A DNA stretch of 64,000 nt from Martelella sp. NC20 (GCF_013459645.1 NZ_CP054861.1:292501-356500), one strand, 5' to 3'. Positions 10,640-19,632 are shown, counted from the stretch's first letter. Notes: generated from the sequence alone by a model not told the origin. Numbers and translations are program-made.

Positions 10640-11911
10640 ATGTTCCGTTTTATTCTCGCAGACCTTCGACGCCTCTGGGCCGGCTCCGTCGTCATCGTGA
10701 TCCTGATCATGCTTGCGACAGCGCTCGGCGTCGCCGTCACGCTGGAGGAACGGGCGCTCAGGCTCGGCAGCGCCCGGGCCTCGGAGAAATTCGACCTGGT
10801 CATCGGCGCGCCCGGCAGCGAAACCCAGCTCGTGCTCTCCTCCGTCTTCCTGCAGGCCGCCGACCTGCCGCTGATGGATGGCGACATCCTGCCCGCGCTT
10901 CAGGCGGACCCGCGCGTGGCCTGGGCAGCCCCGATCGGCTTCGGCGATTCCTATGCCGGCTATCCGATCGTCGGCACCACGGCGGAATTGATCACCAACA
11001 CCACGCCCGGTTTTTCCGATGGCGGCAATTTCACGCATCTGGGCGAAGCCGTGATCGGTTCGGCGGTCGACCTTTCGATCGGCGACACGATCAAGCCGCT
11101 CCACGGCACGATCGAAAGCGGCGGCCATACCCATGACGAGCTTGCCTATACAGTTACCGGAAAGGCCGACCCGACCGGCACGCCCTGGGACCGCGCCATC
11201 TTCGTGCCGATCGAGGCCGTCTGGGAAATCCACGGCATGGAAGCGCATGAGGCAGAGGAGCATGACGAGGCCGAACATGACGACGACCACGAGCATGACG
11301 AGGCTGAGCATGATGAGGAGCATCATCACCTCGACCCCGCCGCGCCGCTCGATGAAACCTGGCATGAGGGCGAAACGCCCGGCCTGCCCGCCATACTGGT
11401 GAAGCCGAAGTCGATCGCCGATGCCTATCGGCTCAGGCAGGATTACCGGGGCGACCACACGCTCGCCGTTTTCCCGGCGGAAGTGCTGACGAAACTCTAC
11501 GCCACGCTCGGCGATGCCAAACAGGTGCTGGCGGCGATTGCCGCGGGCGCGCAGGTGCTCGTCGCCGCGGCGCTCATGCTCGTGACCGTCATTCACGTGT
11601 CGCAGCGAAGGCGCGAGATCGGGGCATTGCGCGCATTCGGCGCGCCGCGCGGCGCGGTATTCGCCATCGTCTGGAGCGAGCTCTTCCTGCTGGTCGCAAT
11701 CGGCATCGCGCTCGGCTATGCGGCGGGCCTCGCCGCAGCGCTTGCGGTCGCGCGGTCGATCACGGCCGAACGCGGCGTGTCGCTTCCCGTCGGTTTCACC
11801 GCGGCCGATCTCGGCTCCGCCGCCGTGCTGGTGGCAACCGCCGCCCTGCTTTCCGCCCTGCCCGCCCTCATCGCCTATCGTCAGCCGCCGGCGGCCGCGC
11901 TGAAAAGTTAG
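10640..11911 (+). CDS. FtsX/LolC-type ABC permease with His/Asp/Glu-rich periplasmic loop
   Basis: The 423-residue permease has an N-terminal helix (about 10-31), a large periplasmic MacB-PCD-like domain (32-300) and three C-terminal helices (about 305-330, 350-380 and 390-415), which is the FtsX topology. The ABC-coupling sequence QRRREIGALRAFGAPR is present. The oddity is residues 203-230, made only of 9 His, 16 Asp/Glu and 3 Ala, inserted in the periplasmic domain; more His occur nearby (GGHTHDE, ETWHEGE). Such stretches bind transition metals such as zinc. The ATG at 10640 follows AAGAGAGG; the longer open frame from 10598 would overlap the ATPase gene. Ordinary LolC/MacB proteins lack this insert. 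Confidence 0.9.
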   Translation: MFRFILADLRRLWAGSVVIVILIMLATALGVAVTLEERALRLGSARASEKFDLVIGAPGSETQLVLSSVFLQAADLPLMDGDILPALQADPRVAWAAPIGFGDSYAGYPIVGTTAELITNTTPGFSDGGNFTHLGEAVIGSAVDLSIGDTIKPLHGTIESGGHTHDELAYTVTGKADPTGTPWDRAIFVPIEAVWEIHGMEAHEAEEHDEAEHDDDHEHDEAEHDEEHHHLDPAAPLDETWHEGETPGLPAILVKPKSIADAYRLRQDYRGDHTLAVFPAEVLTKLYATLGDAKQVLAAIAAGAQVLVAAALMLVTVIHVSQRRREIGALRAFGAPRGAVFAIVWSELFLLVAIGIALGYAAGLAAALAVARSITAERGVSLPVGFTAADLGSAAVLVATAALLSALPALIAYRQPPAAALKS

Positions 11912-12027
11912 CGGTTCAGACCGGAAGGGAGGCTTTCCGGCCACCCGCCGGGCTTGACACCGCACGAGCCGGGGAACAGTTTCGGAAAACGCGACACAAA
12001 TCGCGCCGCCCGCCCGAAAGCCCCGCC

Positions 12028-12972
12028 ATGCAAGAAATATTCAACAGCGTCATCCCGATCTTCGCCCTGATCCTGATCGGCTGGCTCGCCGTCAAATCAC
12101 GCTATCTGCCGGCAGAGCATGCCGGCGTGATGTCGAGCTTCGTGTACAGGATCGGCCTGCCGGTGCTGTTGATGCGCACCATCGCCAATGCCGATTTCAC
12201 CGGCGCCGATCCGCTCAGGATCTGGGCGGTCTATTTTGCCAGCGTGGCGATCGCCTGGATCGTGGCCGCCATGGTTTCCCGCTTCGTCTTCAACCGGGAT
12301 CGCGTGTCTGCCGTCGTCATCGGGCTTTCCGGCACGTTTTCCAACCTTGCGCTGCTCGGCATTCCCCTCGTCAGCCACATTGCGGGTGAAACCGCGCTGG
12401 TGGCGCTTTCGATCGTGCTTGCGATCCACATGCCGGTGCTGATGGTCACCGCCACGGTGCTGGCCGAACGCGCCAAGGCGCACGAAGGCGGCGCCACCAG
12501 CGCCCCGGGACGGCTTGCAGCCACGGTGGGCTACAATCTTGCGACCAATCCGCTGGTGATCGGCCTGATCATCGGGGCGGTGATGAATTTCACCGGCCTC
12601 ACGCCAGCGGGACCGCTCGCCACCGTCATCTCGATGCTCGCCGGGATCGCCGCTCCTGTGGCGCTGGTTTCGATCGGCATGACCCTCGCGCAATACAGGG
12701 TCGCCGGCAATGCCGGCCTGTTCTCGGCGATCACCGTTATCAAGCTCGCTCTGCTGCCGGCCCTGGTCTTCGCCCTTTCACACGCCTTCGGGCTGCCGCA
12801 GCCGATCATGGCCGGCCTGGTGCTCGGCGCGGCCTGCCCTGCGGGCGTCAACGCCTTCCTGCTTGCCGACAAGTTCGGCACCGGCCGCAACATCGCCGCC
12901 TCCACGATCACCGTCACCACCCTGCTCGGCGTGGTCACGGTCAGCCTGTGGGTGTTATTGCTGGGATACTGA
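12028..12972 (+). CDS. AEC family transporter (auxin efflux carrier-type permease)
   Basis: The 314-residue integral membrane protein has about ten hydrophobic segments arranged in two similar halves, as in the AEC/BART superfamily. N-terminal FALILIGWLAVKSRYLP and the late segment GLVLGAACPAGVNAFLLADKF are typical of the family, which includes malonate and other carboxylate carriers. The substrate cannot be assigned. It is preceded by its own intergenic region after the permease gene and ends before a mosaic repeat, so it is probably a single transcription unit. Confidence 0.9.
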   Translation: MQEIFNSVIPIFALILIGWLAVKSRYLPAEHAGVMSSFVYRIGLPVLLMRTIANADFTGADPLRIWAVYFASVAIAWIVAAMVSRFVFNRDRVSAVVIGLSGTFSNLALLGIPLVSHIAGETALVALSIVLAIHMPVLMVTATVLAERAKAHEGGATSAPGRLAATVGYNLATNPLVIGLIIGAVMNFTGLTPAGPLATVISMLAGIAAPVALVSIGMTLAQYRVAGNAGLFSAITVIKLALLPALVFALSHAFGLPQPIMAGLVLGAACPAGVNAFLLADKFGTGRNIAASTITVTTLLGVVTVSLWVLLLGY

Positions 12973-13028
12973 GAGGCCAGAGGGTTATGCCCAATGGAAA
13001 AACGCGGCCGCAGCCCCGTTCAGACTAC

Positions 13029-13204
13029 TGACAAAGCCCTCGCCAAAATCTTCCGTCATGCCGGCCCTGAGCCGGCATCCAGGGCCTTGTGGCAATGCCT
13101 TTAATGAGAATTTTCTTATGCAGCAGTCGTGTCGCCCCGGCTCAAGGCCGGGATGACGGCGAAACGGGAGGCAACGCCGTAATCGCTCACGAGGGTTTGT
13201 CAAC
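13029..13204. repeat. Palindrome-ended mosaic repeat, copy 3, with outer inverted arms
   Basis: The inner element (13054-13158) begins CGTCATGCCGGC and ends GGGATGACG with hairpins at both ends, like copies 1 and 2. Here an outer inverted repeat is also clear: TGACAAAGCCCTCG at 13029-13042 against CGAGGGTTTGTCA at 13192-13204. That gives a MITE-like layout of nested inverted repeats. No gene lies in 12973-13236. Confidence 0.7.
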
Positions 13205-13208
13205 AAAC

Positions 13209-13234
13209 TGACGGGGCCGAAGCCCCGTCATTTT
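13209..13234. terminator. Terminator between AEC carrier and cytochrome c
   Basis: TGACGGGGC-CGAA-GCCCCGTCA followed by TTTT forms a strong hairpin. It lies between convergent genes and could serve both strands. Confidence 0.7.
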
Positions 13235-13236
13235 CG

Positions 13237-13911
13237 CTATTCGCTCTTTTCAGGCTGCTCGACATCGGCGGAGCCGGGCGGCGTGGCCGTCGCGCCCTCG
13301 GCCGGTTCGGCGGTCGCCTCCTGAGGCTCGGCGCCGGCTTCAGCCGCAGCGGCGTCATCTTCGGGCGGCGGTTCGGGGAAAGGCACCGGATCGTTCGACA
13401 TCGTGGCGAGATAGGCGATCAGGTCGGCGCGATCCTTGTCGGATGAAAGCCCGGCAAAGCCCATGGCCGTGCCCGGAACATCCTTCTTCGGCGCCTTGAT
13501 GAAAACGTTCAGGTTCTCATAGGTCCACAGCTTGCTGCCGCCCTCGGAAAAGTCCTGCATCGCGGCGGAATAGGAGAAGCCCTCATGGCTGGCGACCGGA
13601 CGATCGACGATGTCCCAGAGGTTGGGGCCAACCTTGTTCGGCCCCCCCTCCGTGTCGGTGTGACAGGCCTGACAGCGCTTGAACACGCGTTCACCGGCTT
13701 CGGCATTCGCATCGGCGAGCAGGACCGCGATCGGCGTCTCTTCCACGGCAGCCGGAGCGCCGCCGCCCGGCGCCTCGACGACCTCGATCGCGAAACCCTC
13801 CTTTTCAGGATGGTGCGGGTCGAAGATCGCTTCTGAGATGAAAGATACCGTCATCAGGACGAAGACCGTCCCCAACAGGGCCGCAAGGACCATATTGAGA
13901 TTGAATTTCAT
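13237..13911 (-). CDS. cycM: Membrane-anchored class I cytochrome c (CycM type)
   Basis: The 224-residue product has an uncleaved N-terminal anchor (about 7-28), a class I cytochrome c domain with the haem attachment CQACH at 80-84 and the axial methionine at M150 ([10 protein letters not shown]), then an unusual Ala/Pro/Glu-rich tail (about 185-224). CycM-type cytochromes carry electrons from the bc1 complex to the aa3 oxidase in the periplasm. I chose the ATG at 13911 with AAGGGGAG upstream; a frame opening at 13953 adds 14 residues without support. It is divergent from kdsB, an arrangement typical of rhizobia. Confidence 0.9.
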   Translation of the reverse strand: MKFNLNMVLAALLGTVFVLMTVSFISEAIFDPHHPEKEGFAIEVVEAPGGGAPAAVEETPIAVLLADANAEAGERVFKRCQACHTDTEGGPNKVGPNLWDIVDRPVASHEGFSYSAAMQDFSEGGSKLWTYENLNVFIKAPKKDVPGTAMGFAGLSSDKDRADLIAYLATMSNDPVPFPEPPPEDDAAAAEAGAEPQEATAEPAEGATATPPGSADVEQPEKSE

Positions 13912-14061
13912 TGCGTTGCCGCTCCCCTTCCGTCCAGCCTCTCTACCGGACACCTTGCATTCTTGCAGAACCTATGTCTTTTGATGCCGCGATGCAACGC
14001 CGCATCGGCATGCATACCGGCCCGTCAGACTGTCAGTGGCAAATTAACGGAGAGCTTGCAA

Positions 14062-14817
14062 GTGGCGATCGTCAAATCCGATGAAACGATCATTCTTATT
14101 CCCGCCCGCATGGCTTCCAGCCGCCTGCCCGGCAAGCCTCTGGCCGATATCGCCGGCCGGCCGATGATTGTTCATGTGGCCGAGCGCGCGCGCGAATCAG
14201 GCATGGGCCGGGTGGTCGTGGCCGTCGATGACGAGGCCGTTTTCGAGGCCGTCGAGAAAGCCGGCTTCGAGGCCGTGATGACCGGCATGACGCACCAGTC
14301 CGGCTCCGACCGCATCCACGAGGCGCTTGGCAGGGTCGACCCCGGCGGCAAGGCACAACTGATCGTCAACGTTCAGGGCGATCTGCCGACCCTTGATCCC
14401 GCCCTCATCAAGGCATCGCTCGCGCCGCTTGCCGACCCCGCGGTCGATATCGCAACGCTGACGGTGGAGATCACCGACGAGGCCGAAAAGACCGCCTCCC
14501 AGGTGGTCAAGCTGGTCGGCTCGCCGGTCGGCCCATCGAGACTGCGCGCGCTCTATTTTACCCGCGCGACCGCGCCCTGGGGCGACGGGCCGCTTTATCA
14601 TCACATAGGACTTTATACCTATCGGCGCTCCGCCCTCGAACGCTTCGTCGCGCTCCCGGTCTCGCCGCTCGAAAAGCGCGAGAAGCTCGAGCAGCTGCGC
14701 GCGCTGGAAGCCGGCATGCGCATCGATGCCGAGATCGTCAAGACCGTGCCGCTCGGGGTCGATACCGCCGAGGACCTCGAAAAGGCGCGCCGCATTCTCG
14801 AAAGTGTCAGATCATGA
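14062..14817 (+). CDS. kdsB: 3-deoxy-manno-octulosonate cytidylyltransferase (CMP-KDO synthetase)
   Basis: The 251-residue cytoplasmic enzyme activates KDO with CTP for lipopolysaccharide inner-core synthesis. The nucleotidyltransferase signature [14 protein letters not shown] is at residues 13-26; [10 protein letters not shown] and [13 protein letters not shown] are also diagnostic. A GTG start at 14062 is chosen because GGAGAG (14049-14054) lies 7 nt upstream and the length then matches the family; the upstream ATG at 13963 would add 33 poorly conserved residues. The stop overlaps the pheA start by 4 bp (ATGA), so translation is coupled. Confidence 0.94.
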   Translation: MAIVKSDETIILIPARMASSRLPGKPLADIAGRPMIVHVAERARESGMGRVVVAVDDEAVFEAVEKAGFEAVMTGMTHQSGSDRIHEALGRVDPGGKAQLIVNVQGDLPTLDPALIKASLAPLADPAVDIATLTVEITDEAEKTASQVVKLVGSPVGPSRLRALYFTRATAPWGDGPLYHHIGLYTYRRSALERFVALPVSPLEKREKLEQLRALEAGMRIDAEIVKTVPLGVDTAEDLEKARRILESVRS

Positions 14818-15689
14818 TCATGAAAACCAATCGCATCTCGTTCCAGGGCGAATACGGCGCCAATTCCGATATGGCCTGCCGGGACATGTATCCCGACATG
14901 GAGCCGCTGCCGTGCAAGACCTTCGAGGATGCGTTTCTGGCGGTCGAAAACGGCGATGCCGATCTGGCGATGATCCCGATCGAGAACACGATCGCCGGTC
15001 GCGTCGCCGATATCCACTACCAGCTTCCCGATTCGCACCTGTCGATCATCGGCGAATATTTCATGCCGATCCGGTTCCAGCTGATGGCGCTGCCGGGCGT
15101 GACGCTGGACGATATCAGGACCGTGCACAGCCATATCCACGCGCTCGGCCAGTGCCGCAAGATCATCCGCCGCAACAAGTGGAACGCGGTGATCGCCGGC
15201 GATACCGCAGGCGCTGCCATGCTGGTGAAGGAAACCGGCGACCGCACCATGGCGGCCCTTGCCCCGCGCCTTGCCGCCTCGCTCTACGGGCTCGATATCC
15301 TGGCCGAAAACGTCGAGGACAGCGAAAGCAACGTGACCCGCTTCGTGATTCTTTCCGACAAGGCGAAACGGGCCGAGCGCAACGGCCACGACCGCACGAT
15401 CGTGACCACCTTCATCTTCAACGTCCGCAATATTCCGGCAGCGCTCTACAAGGCGCTTGGCGGTTTTGCCACCAACGGCATCAACATGACCAAGCTGGAG
15501 AGCTACCAGATCGGCGGCAAGTTCATCGCCACCCAGTTCTATGCCGATATCGAGGGCCATCCCGACGATCCGGCCGTGGCGCGCGCGCTGGAGGAACTCG
15601 ATTTCTTCACCGAGCAGGTGCGCATCCTCGGGGTCTATGAAGGCCACCCGATGCGCCGCCACCTGCAGACGCTGGACGACATGGCCTAG
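14814..15689 (+). CDS. pheA: Prephenate dehydratase
   Basis: The 291-residue monofunctional enzyme converts prephenate to phenylpyruvate in phenylalanine synthesis. The N-terminal catalytic lobes contain the conserved ENTIAGRV and the TRF triad (SNVTRFVIL). The C-terminal ACT domain carries [16 protein letters not shown], the phenylalanine-binding region, so feedback inhibition is expected. It has no chorismate mutase domain. The stop codon TAG (15687-15689) is made of the target-site TA and the first base of an IS630-family element inserted there. Reading across the empty site gives GCC TAG as well, so the protein is unchanged by the insertion. Confidence 0.95.
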   Translation: MIMKTNRISFQGEYGANSDMACRDMYPDMEPLPCKTFEDAFLAVENGDADLAMIPIENTIAGRVADIHYQLPDSHLSIIGEYFMPIRFQLMALPGVTLDDIRTVHSHIHALGQCRKIIRRNKWNAVIAGDTAGAAMLVKETGDRTMAALAPRLAASLYGLDILAENVEDSESNVTRFVILSDKAKRAERNGHDRTIVTTFIFNVRNIPAALYKALGGFATNGINMTKLESYQIGGKFIATQFYADIEGHPDDPAVARALEELDFFTEQVRILGVYEGHPMRRHLQTLDDMA

Positions 15690-16783
15690 TGGTTTGATTC
15701 CAACGTTTGGAACCCTCGGTTTCGTGCGGTGATGATGTCCTCGGGATCGGCTTTCCAGACAAATGGCTTGGGACAGTCAGCATTGTATTCGCGCACGAAA
15801 CGGTTGATTGCGGCCTGCAGATCGACGACGGAATGGAAGACCCCGTATTTGAGCCTTCGCCGTGTGAGTTTGGCGAAGAAGCCCTCGACGGCGTTGAGCC
15901 AGGAGCAGGATGTCGGGGTGAAGTGGAAGGTCCAGCGCGGATGGCGGGCGAGCCAGGCGCGGACCTTGTCCTTTTTGTGTACGGCGTAATTGTCGAGGAT
16001 GACGTGGATGGCCTTGTCTTGCGGCACCTCGCGCTCGATGCGGTTGAGGAAGCGGATGAACTCCTGATGGCGGTGGCGCTGCATGTTCTGGCCGATGACC
16101 GTGCCATCCAGCACGTTGAGCGCGGCAAACAGAGTGGTGGTGCCGTGGCGCTTGTAATCGTGGGTCATGGTGCCGGCACGGCCCTTCTTCATCGGCAGTC
16201 CGGGCTGGGTTCTGTCGAGAGCCTGTATCTGTGATTTCTCGTCAACCGACAGCACCACGGCATGGGCCGGCGGGTCGACATAAAGACCAACGATGTCGGT
16301 GAGCTTTTCGGCGAAGGCTGGATCGTTGGAGAGTTTGAACTGCCTCCAGCGATGCGGGCTGAGACCGTGAGCCTTCCAGATCGCCTGAACCGTCGAGGCC
16401 GCGATGCCGGCGACCCTGGCCATGGCGCGCAGCGTCCAGTGTGTTGCCTCGTGCGGCGGCGGTTCCTGCGTCAAGCGGACGATCTCGGCAACACGCTCCG
16501 GCGGGACCGGCGCCTTGCCGGGTGGCCGGGACCGGTCATGAAGCAGGCCGTCGACGCCCTCATGCATGAACCGCTCCTGCCAGCGCCACACACAGGTTTT
16601 CGACTTGCCGGTCTCGGCCATGATCGCCGAGGTGCCCAGACCATCGTCGCTCAGAAGGATGATACGTGCCCGCCAGACGTGCTTCTGTGGGCTGTTCGGG
16701 GCCGCGACGATGGCGCTCAATCGCTGCCGGTCGTCGGGAGATACCGTAAAGGAAATGTTGCTGCGCATGCCGCAGACTCGCAC
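15686..16783 (-). CDS. IS630-family transposase
   Basis: The product has 365 residues from a GTG at 16783, or 360 from the ATG at 16768. An N-terminal helix-turn-helix pair (about 30-90, and a second near 125-150) precedes a DDE catalytic domain with LSVDEKSQIQ, VILDNYAVHK and SWLNAVEGFF, giving the D, D and E of IS630 enzymes. The frame is intact, so the element may be active. The stop codon TAG (15688-15686) is not encoded by the element alone: it is formed by the duplicated TA plus the flanking host base. The CTAG at 15686-15689 therefore provides stops for both pheA and the transposase. Confidence 0.92.
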   Translation of the reverse strand: MRVCGMRSNISFTVSPDDRQRLSAIVAAPNSPQKHVWRARIILLSDDGLGTSAIMAETGKSKTCVWRWQERFMHEGVDGLLHDRSRPPGKAPVPPERVAEIVRLTQEPPPHEATHWTLRAMARVAGIAASTVQAIWKAHGLSPHRWRQFKLSNDPAFAEKLTDIVGLYVDPPAHAVVLSVDEKSQIQALDRTQPGLPMKKGRAGTMTHDYKRHGTTTLFAALNVLDGTVIGQNMQRHRHQEFIRFLNRIEREVPQDKAIHVILDNYAVHKKDKVRAWLARHPRWTFHFTPTSCSWLNAVEGFFAKLTRRRLKYGVFHSVVDLQAAINRFVREYNADCPKPFVWKADPEDIITARNRGFQTLESNH

Positions 16784-16837
16784 ATCTCAAAGCGGTTGGG
16801 AATCAACCAACGGACTCCTTTGATCCGATCAATCCAC
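15689..16837 (-). mobile_element. IS630-family insertion sequence, complete
   Basis: The 1,149-bp element carries one transposase gene. Its ends are imperfect inverted repeats: GTGGTTTGAT on the left and, read inwards, GTGGATTGAT on the right. TA dinucleotides flank it at 15687-15688 and 16838-16839, the target duplication typical of the IS630/Tc1/mariner group. It separates pheA from a strong hairpin at 16838-16876 that is probably the original pheA terminator. Confidence 0.88.
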
Positions 16838-16876
16838 TAGAGTCTGTCAGGTTCAAATCGAACCAGACAGACTCTA
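16838..16876 (+). terminator. Long hairpin, likely original pheA terminator
   Basis: TAGAGTCTGTC (16838-16848) and GACAGACTCTA (16866-16876) pair perfectly, and GGTTC with GAACC extends the stem to about 17 bp with one mismatch. T-rich sequence follows. It begins at the right-hand target TA of the IS, so before the insertion it would have followed the pheA stop directly. Confidence 0.6.
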
Positions 16877-16941
16877 GATTTATTTGTTTTCGTTTGTCTT
16901 TTCGGGAAAACCGGATTCCACTTTTCCCAGACAAACTCTAG
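16870..16941. repeat. Rhizobial intergenic repeat of the GAAAACCGG/CTTTTCCC type
   Basis: The stretch runs from CTCTAGATTT through TTTTCGGGAAAACCGGATTCCACTTTTCCC in overlapping words to AGACAAACTCTAG. Its core (gggaaaaccggatt...cacttttcc) matches a repeat common between genes in rhizobia, and a related copy in the opposite arrangement lies at 48957-49036. No coding function. Confidence 0.5.
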
Positions 16942-16985
16942 CGAATTTCGCCCCGGACGGGTCCGCCGTCCTGGGCTTTGCAGCC

Positions 16986-17360
16986 TCAGCTATCCGGCTG
17001 GCACACGCGAATGCGGTGGCCATCGGGATCAGTGACCACGAATGTCGGGCCGAAAGCGGCCGTGACCAACGGCTGGATAACGGTCAGCCCATCCAGCTTC
17101 ACCCGATCATACAACGCCTCGACGCCGCCCTCACCGGCCGCCATGATGCCGATTTCGGACGATCCCGGCCCGCCTTCAGCCGGCGGATGGGCCGTCGACT
17201 TGCGCCACAAGCCAAGCGTCAGTCCGGCATCAGTGGTGAGCGATGAAAAGCCATCGGAAAGCGCCATCGGCTTCAATCCGAGAAAGTCGGCGTAAAATCG
17301 GGCGCTCGCCTTCGGGTCTTCGACATAGAGAACGACAAGGTTGAAAGGAAGTGCGGTCAT
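16986..17360 (-). CDS. VOC/glyoxalase-like superfamily protein
   Basis: The 124-residue single-domain protein belongs to the vicinal oxygen chelate fold (glyoxalase/bleomycin resistance/dioxygenase). The two beta-alpha-beta-beta-beta modules are seen as VVLYVEDPKASARFYADFLGL at the start (read as two overlapping parts) and FVVTDPDGHRIRVCQP at the end. The ATG at 17360 has GGAGATACCC upstream; a long N-terminal extension in the same frame is not conserved. It follows the WYL regulator on the same strand by 71 bp and is likely its target. Substrate unknown. Confidence 0.85.
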   Translation of the reverse strand: MTALPFNLVVLYVEDPKASARFYADFLGLKPMALSDGFSSLTTDAGLTLGLWRKSTAHPPAEGGPGSSEIGIMAAGEGGVEALYDRVKLDGLTVIQPLVTAAFGPTFVVTDPDGHRIRVCQPDS

Positions 17361-17431
17361 GGGTATCTCCTTCGTTTGCGGGAACGAGGAGACCCTTAAT
17401 GCCTGCCGGTGACAGGTTCTGTCAGCAGCCT

Positions 17432-18118
17432 TCAGACATAATTCATCGTCCGTCGCCATTCGGCAAGCAGCACCGCGCGGCGTTTCGGATAGCGCTCGCC
17501 GGGCTCTGTCAGGCTTGCGATCCGGTCGGTGCGAAAATGCCGGAAATCCTGCCGCAACTCGCACCAGCCGAGAACGACGCGCACACTCTCGAAATAGGCA
17601 AGACCGAACGGCCAGATGATCCTTCGGGTGATCGCGCCGGCCTCATCGCTGTAGCCGATCTCGAGCTTTCTTTCATGGCGGATCGCGCTTCGGAGCGCCG
17701 GGATATCGGCCTTCTCCGCGGCAAGGGCGCGCGGACCGATGATCAGCGCCGTTTCGTCCACCATATCAGAGAGGCCGGGCGGCAGCACGGCCGTAATCTT
17801 GGCAAGCGCGGTCTCTGCGGCGGCGGAAAGCTTGGCGTCCGTTGCCTTGGCCACCCAGCGGCTGCCAAGCACCAGCGCCTCGATCTCCTCCTGCGAGAAC
17901 ATCATCGGCGGCAGCAGAAAACCGGGTCGCAGCACATAGCCGACGCCCGCCTCGCCCTCGATCGCCGCGCCCTGCGCCCTCAGGCTCGCGATATCGCGAT
18001 AGAGCGTTCGAATGCTGATGCCGAGTTCACCGGCAAGCCGCGTGCCCGCAACCGGATAGCGATGGCCGCGCAACACCTGCAACAACGCCAGCAGCCGTTC
18101 CGAGCGCGAACCCGCCAC
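17432..18118 (-). CDS. YafY-type HTH/WYL transcriptional regulator
   Basis: The 228-residue regulator has an N-terminal winged helix (about 3-60, with TRLAGELGISIRTLYRDI) and a C-terminal WYL-type ligand-sensing domain (about 135-205). It starts with GTG at 18118, 2 bp after the nudC stop, so it is co-transcribed with HIT-nudC upstream and a VOC gene downstream. YafY/DeoR-like proteins of this kind often control an adjacent VOC-fold gene, which fits here. The ligand is unknown. Confidence 0.88.
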   Translation of the reverse strand: MAGSRSERLLALLQVLRGHRYPVAGTRLAGELGISIRTLYRDIASLRAQGAAIEGEAGVGYVLRPGFLLPPMMFSQEEIEALVLGSRWVAKATDAKLSAAAETALAKITAVLPPGLSDMVDETALIIGPRALAAEKADIPALRSAIRHERKLEIGYSDEAGAITRRIIWPFGLAYFESVRVVLGWCELRQDFRHFRTDRIASLTEPGERYPKRRAVLLAEWRRTMNYV

Positions 18119-18120
18119 TT

Positions 18121-19074
18121 CTATCGCCAGTCGAGGAAATCGCGCACCAGACGGAACGCGATCGCGCCTTCCGCCGGCGCGTTGATGCCGTCGGGATGCG
18201 TTCCGTCGACAATCGCGGCAAGCTCGGCGCGGGAGAACCAGCGACAGTCTTCAAGCTCGGCATCATCAGGTATGATATCGAAGTTTTCGGCCCTGCCATA
18301 ACAGCCGAGCATCAGCGAATGCGGCATCGGCCACGGCTGGGAGGCGTGGTAGCGCACGGAACCGACGCGAATGCCGGATTCTTCCAGCGTTTCGCGCCTG
18401 ACCGCGTCCTCGATGGTTTCGCCGGGCTCCAGAAAACCGGCGAGGCAGGAATAGCGGCCTGCCGGGAAATGCGGGCTGCGGCCGAGCAGCACCCGGTCGC
18501 CCGCCTCGTCCACGATCAGCATGATCACCACCGGGTCGGTGCGCGGAAACATCATGTTGCCGCAGGCCGTGCATTCGCGCCGGAAACCACCGGCGGCTGA
18601 CCTTGATGGAGCCCCGCAGCGCCCGCAAAAGCGATGATTGTCGGTCCAGGCATTGAGGCTGACGGCGAGCGCGAAGGCGCCGAGGGTCGCCTCGCCCAGC
18701 AATTGCTCGCTATAGGCCGCGCGGGTGGTCAGCACCTTCAGATGTCCCGGAAGCGCTTCGGGATCGAGGCCGAGCGAAATCGAGATCAGCGGCGCGCCGC
18801 CCGGATCGCGCCCGAGCAGGATCGCGCTTTCGGGATCGGGGGAGAGCCCGGCCAGTTCGTAACGGGCAAAATAGGGATCGAGCACCTGGCGTTCATGCTT
18901 GACGATCGCCTTGCCGGCGGCAAAGCCGAAAAACCGGGCATTGGGCTCGGCGGCGGCCTTTTCCAGCGTCTCCTCGTCGCGGTGTTCGCTGTCGCGGATG
19001 ATCCGGCAGCCGGCAAAGGCGGTCAGCGCGCTCGGGTCCTCATGCGGCCCGGCCTTGTGGAACTGTGATGTCAT
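18121..19074 (-). CDS. nudC: NAD(+)/NADH pyrophosphatase
   Basis: The 317-residue Nudix hydrolase cleaves NADH to NMNH and AMP and can remove NAD caps from RNA. It has an N-terminal domain, a zinc ribbon with two C-x-x-C pairs (CGRCG and CTACG), the Nudix box beginning GFLEPGETIEDAVRRET and ending EESGI, and the diagnostic NudC motif SQPWPMPHS downstream. The ATG at 19074 overlaps the stop of the HIT gene by 4 bp. Confidence 0.95.
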   Translation of the reverse strand: MTSQFHKAGPHEDPSALTAFAGCRIIRDSEHRDEETLEKAAAEPNARFFGFAAGKAIVKHERQVLDPYFARYELAGLSPDPESAILLGRDPGGAPLISISLGLDPEALPGHLKVLTTRAAYSEQLLGEATLGAFALAVSLNAWTDNHRFCGRCGAPSRSAAGGFRRECTACGNMMFPRTDPVVIMLIVDEAGDRVLLGRSPHFPAGRYSCLAGFLEPGETIEDAVRRETLEESGIRVGSVRYHASQPWPMPHSLMLGCYGRAENFDIIPDDAELEDCRWFSRAELAAIVDGTHPDGINAPAEGAIAFRLVRDFLDWR

Positions 19075-19484
19075 GAGTGTGCCATTGCCTCTGTAATCCT
19101 GCGCGCCAGCGCTTCGCTATCGTCCTCGGGCCGCGGCTCGGGCGTACCGTAGCCCCAGACCGGGCCCGGCCAATTGGCATCGCCCGCAAACCGGGCAACG
19201 ATATGGACGTGGAGCTGGCGCACGATATTGCCGATCGCCGCGACGTTGATCTTGGCGGCGCCGGTAACGCCCGAAAGCGCCTTTGCGGCCTCGTTGACCT
19301 CGAAGGTCAGCATGGTCTGGTCGAGGGGCGCAAGCTGGAACATTTCCGTGATCCCGACGCGTTGCGGCACGGCCAGAAGCCATGGCCAGCGCGCATCGCG
19401 CATCAGCCGCAACTGGCAAAGCCCCAGATCGGCGATGGCCATGCTGTCCCGCTCGAGACGCGGGTCGATCTGAAATTCCTGCAT
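19071..19484 (-). CDS. HIT family protein
   Basis: The 137-residue protein has a histidine-triad fold. The motif reads QLHVHIVAR, that is Q-x-H-x-H, so the first histidine of the triad is Gln while the nucleophilic central His and the next His remain. This variant, followed by GDANWPGPVWG, is normal for an alphaproteobacterial HIT subgroup. It probably hydrolyses a nucleotide phosphoramidate or diadenosine compound. It is the first gene of the leftward operon with nudC. Confidence 0.88.
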   Translation of the reverse strand: MQEFQIDPRLERDSMAIADLGLCQLRLMRDARWPWLLAVPQRVGITEMFQLAPLDQTMLTFEVNEAAKALSGVTGAAKINVAAIGNIVRQLHVHIVARFAGDANWPGPVWGYGTPEPRPEDDSEALARRITEAMAHS

Positions 19485-19632
19485 GTCGTTCCTTCGTGAT
19501 CCTCGATTCCATTTCTATCAAATGACGAGACGACGGCAAACGCTAATCCGTTCCGCCGTTGCGTCCGGCAGTCCTCCAGCCAGATTTTTTCGCCGCCACG
19601 CTTGCATTCACCGGCCGAATTGACGATATGTC

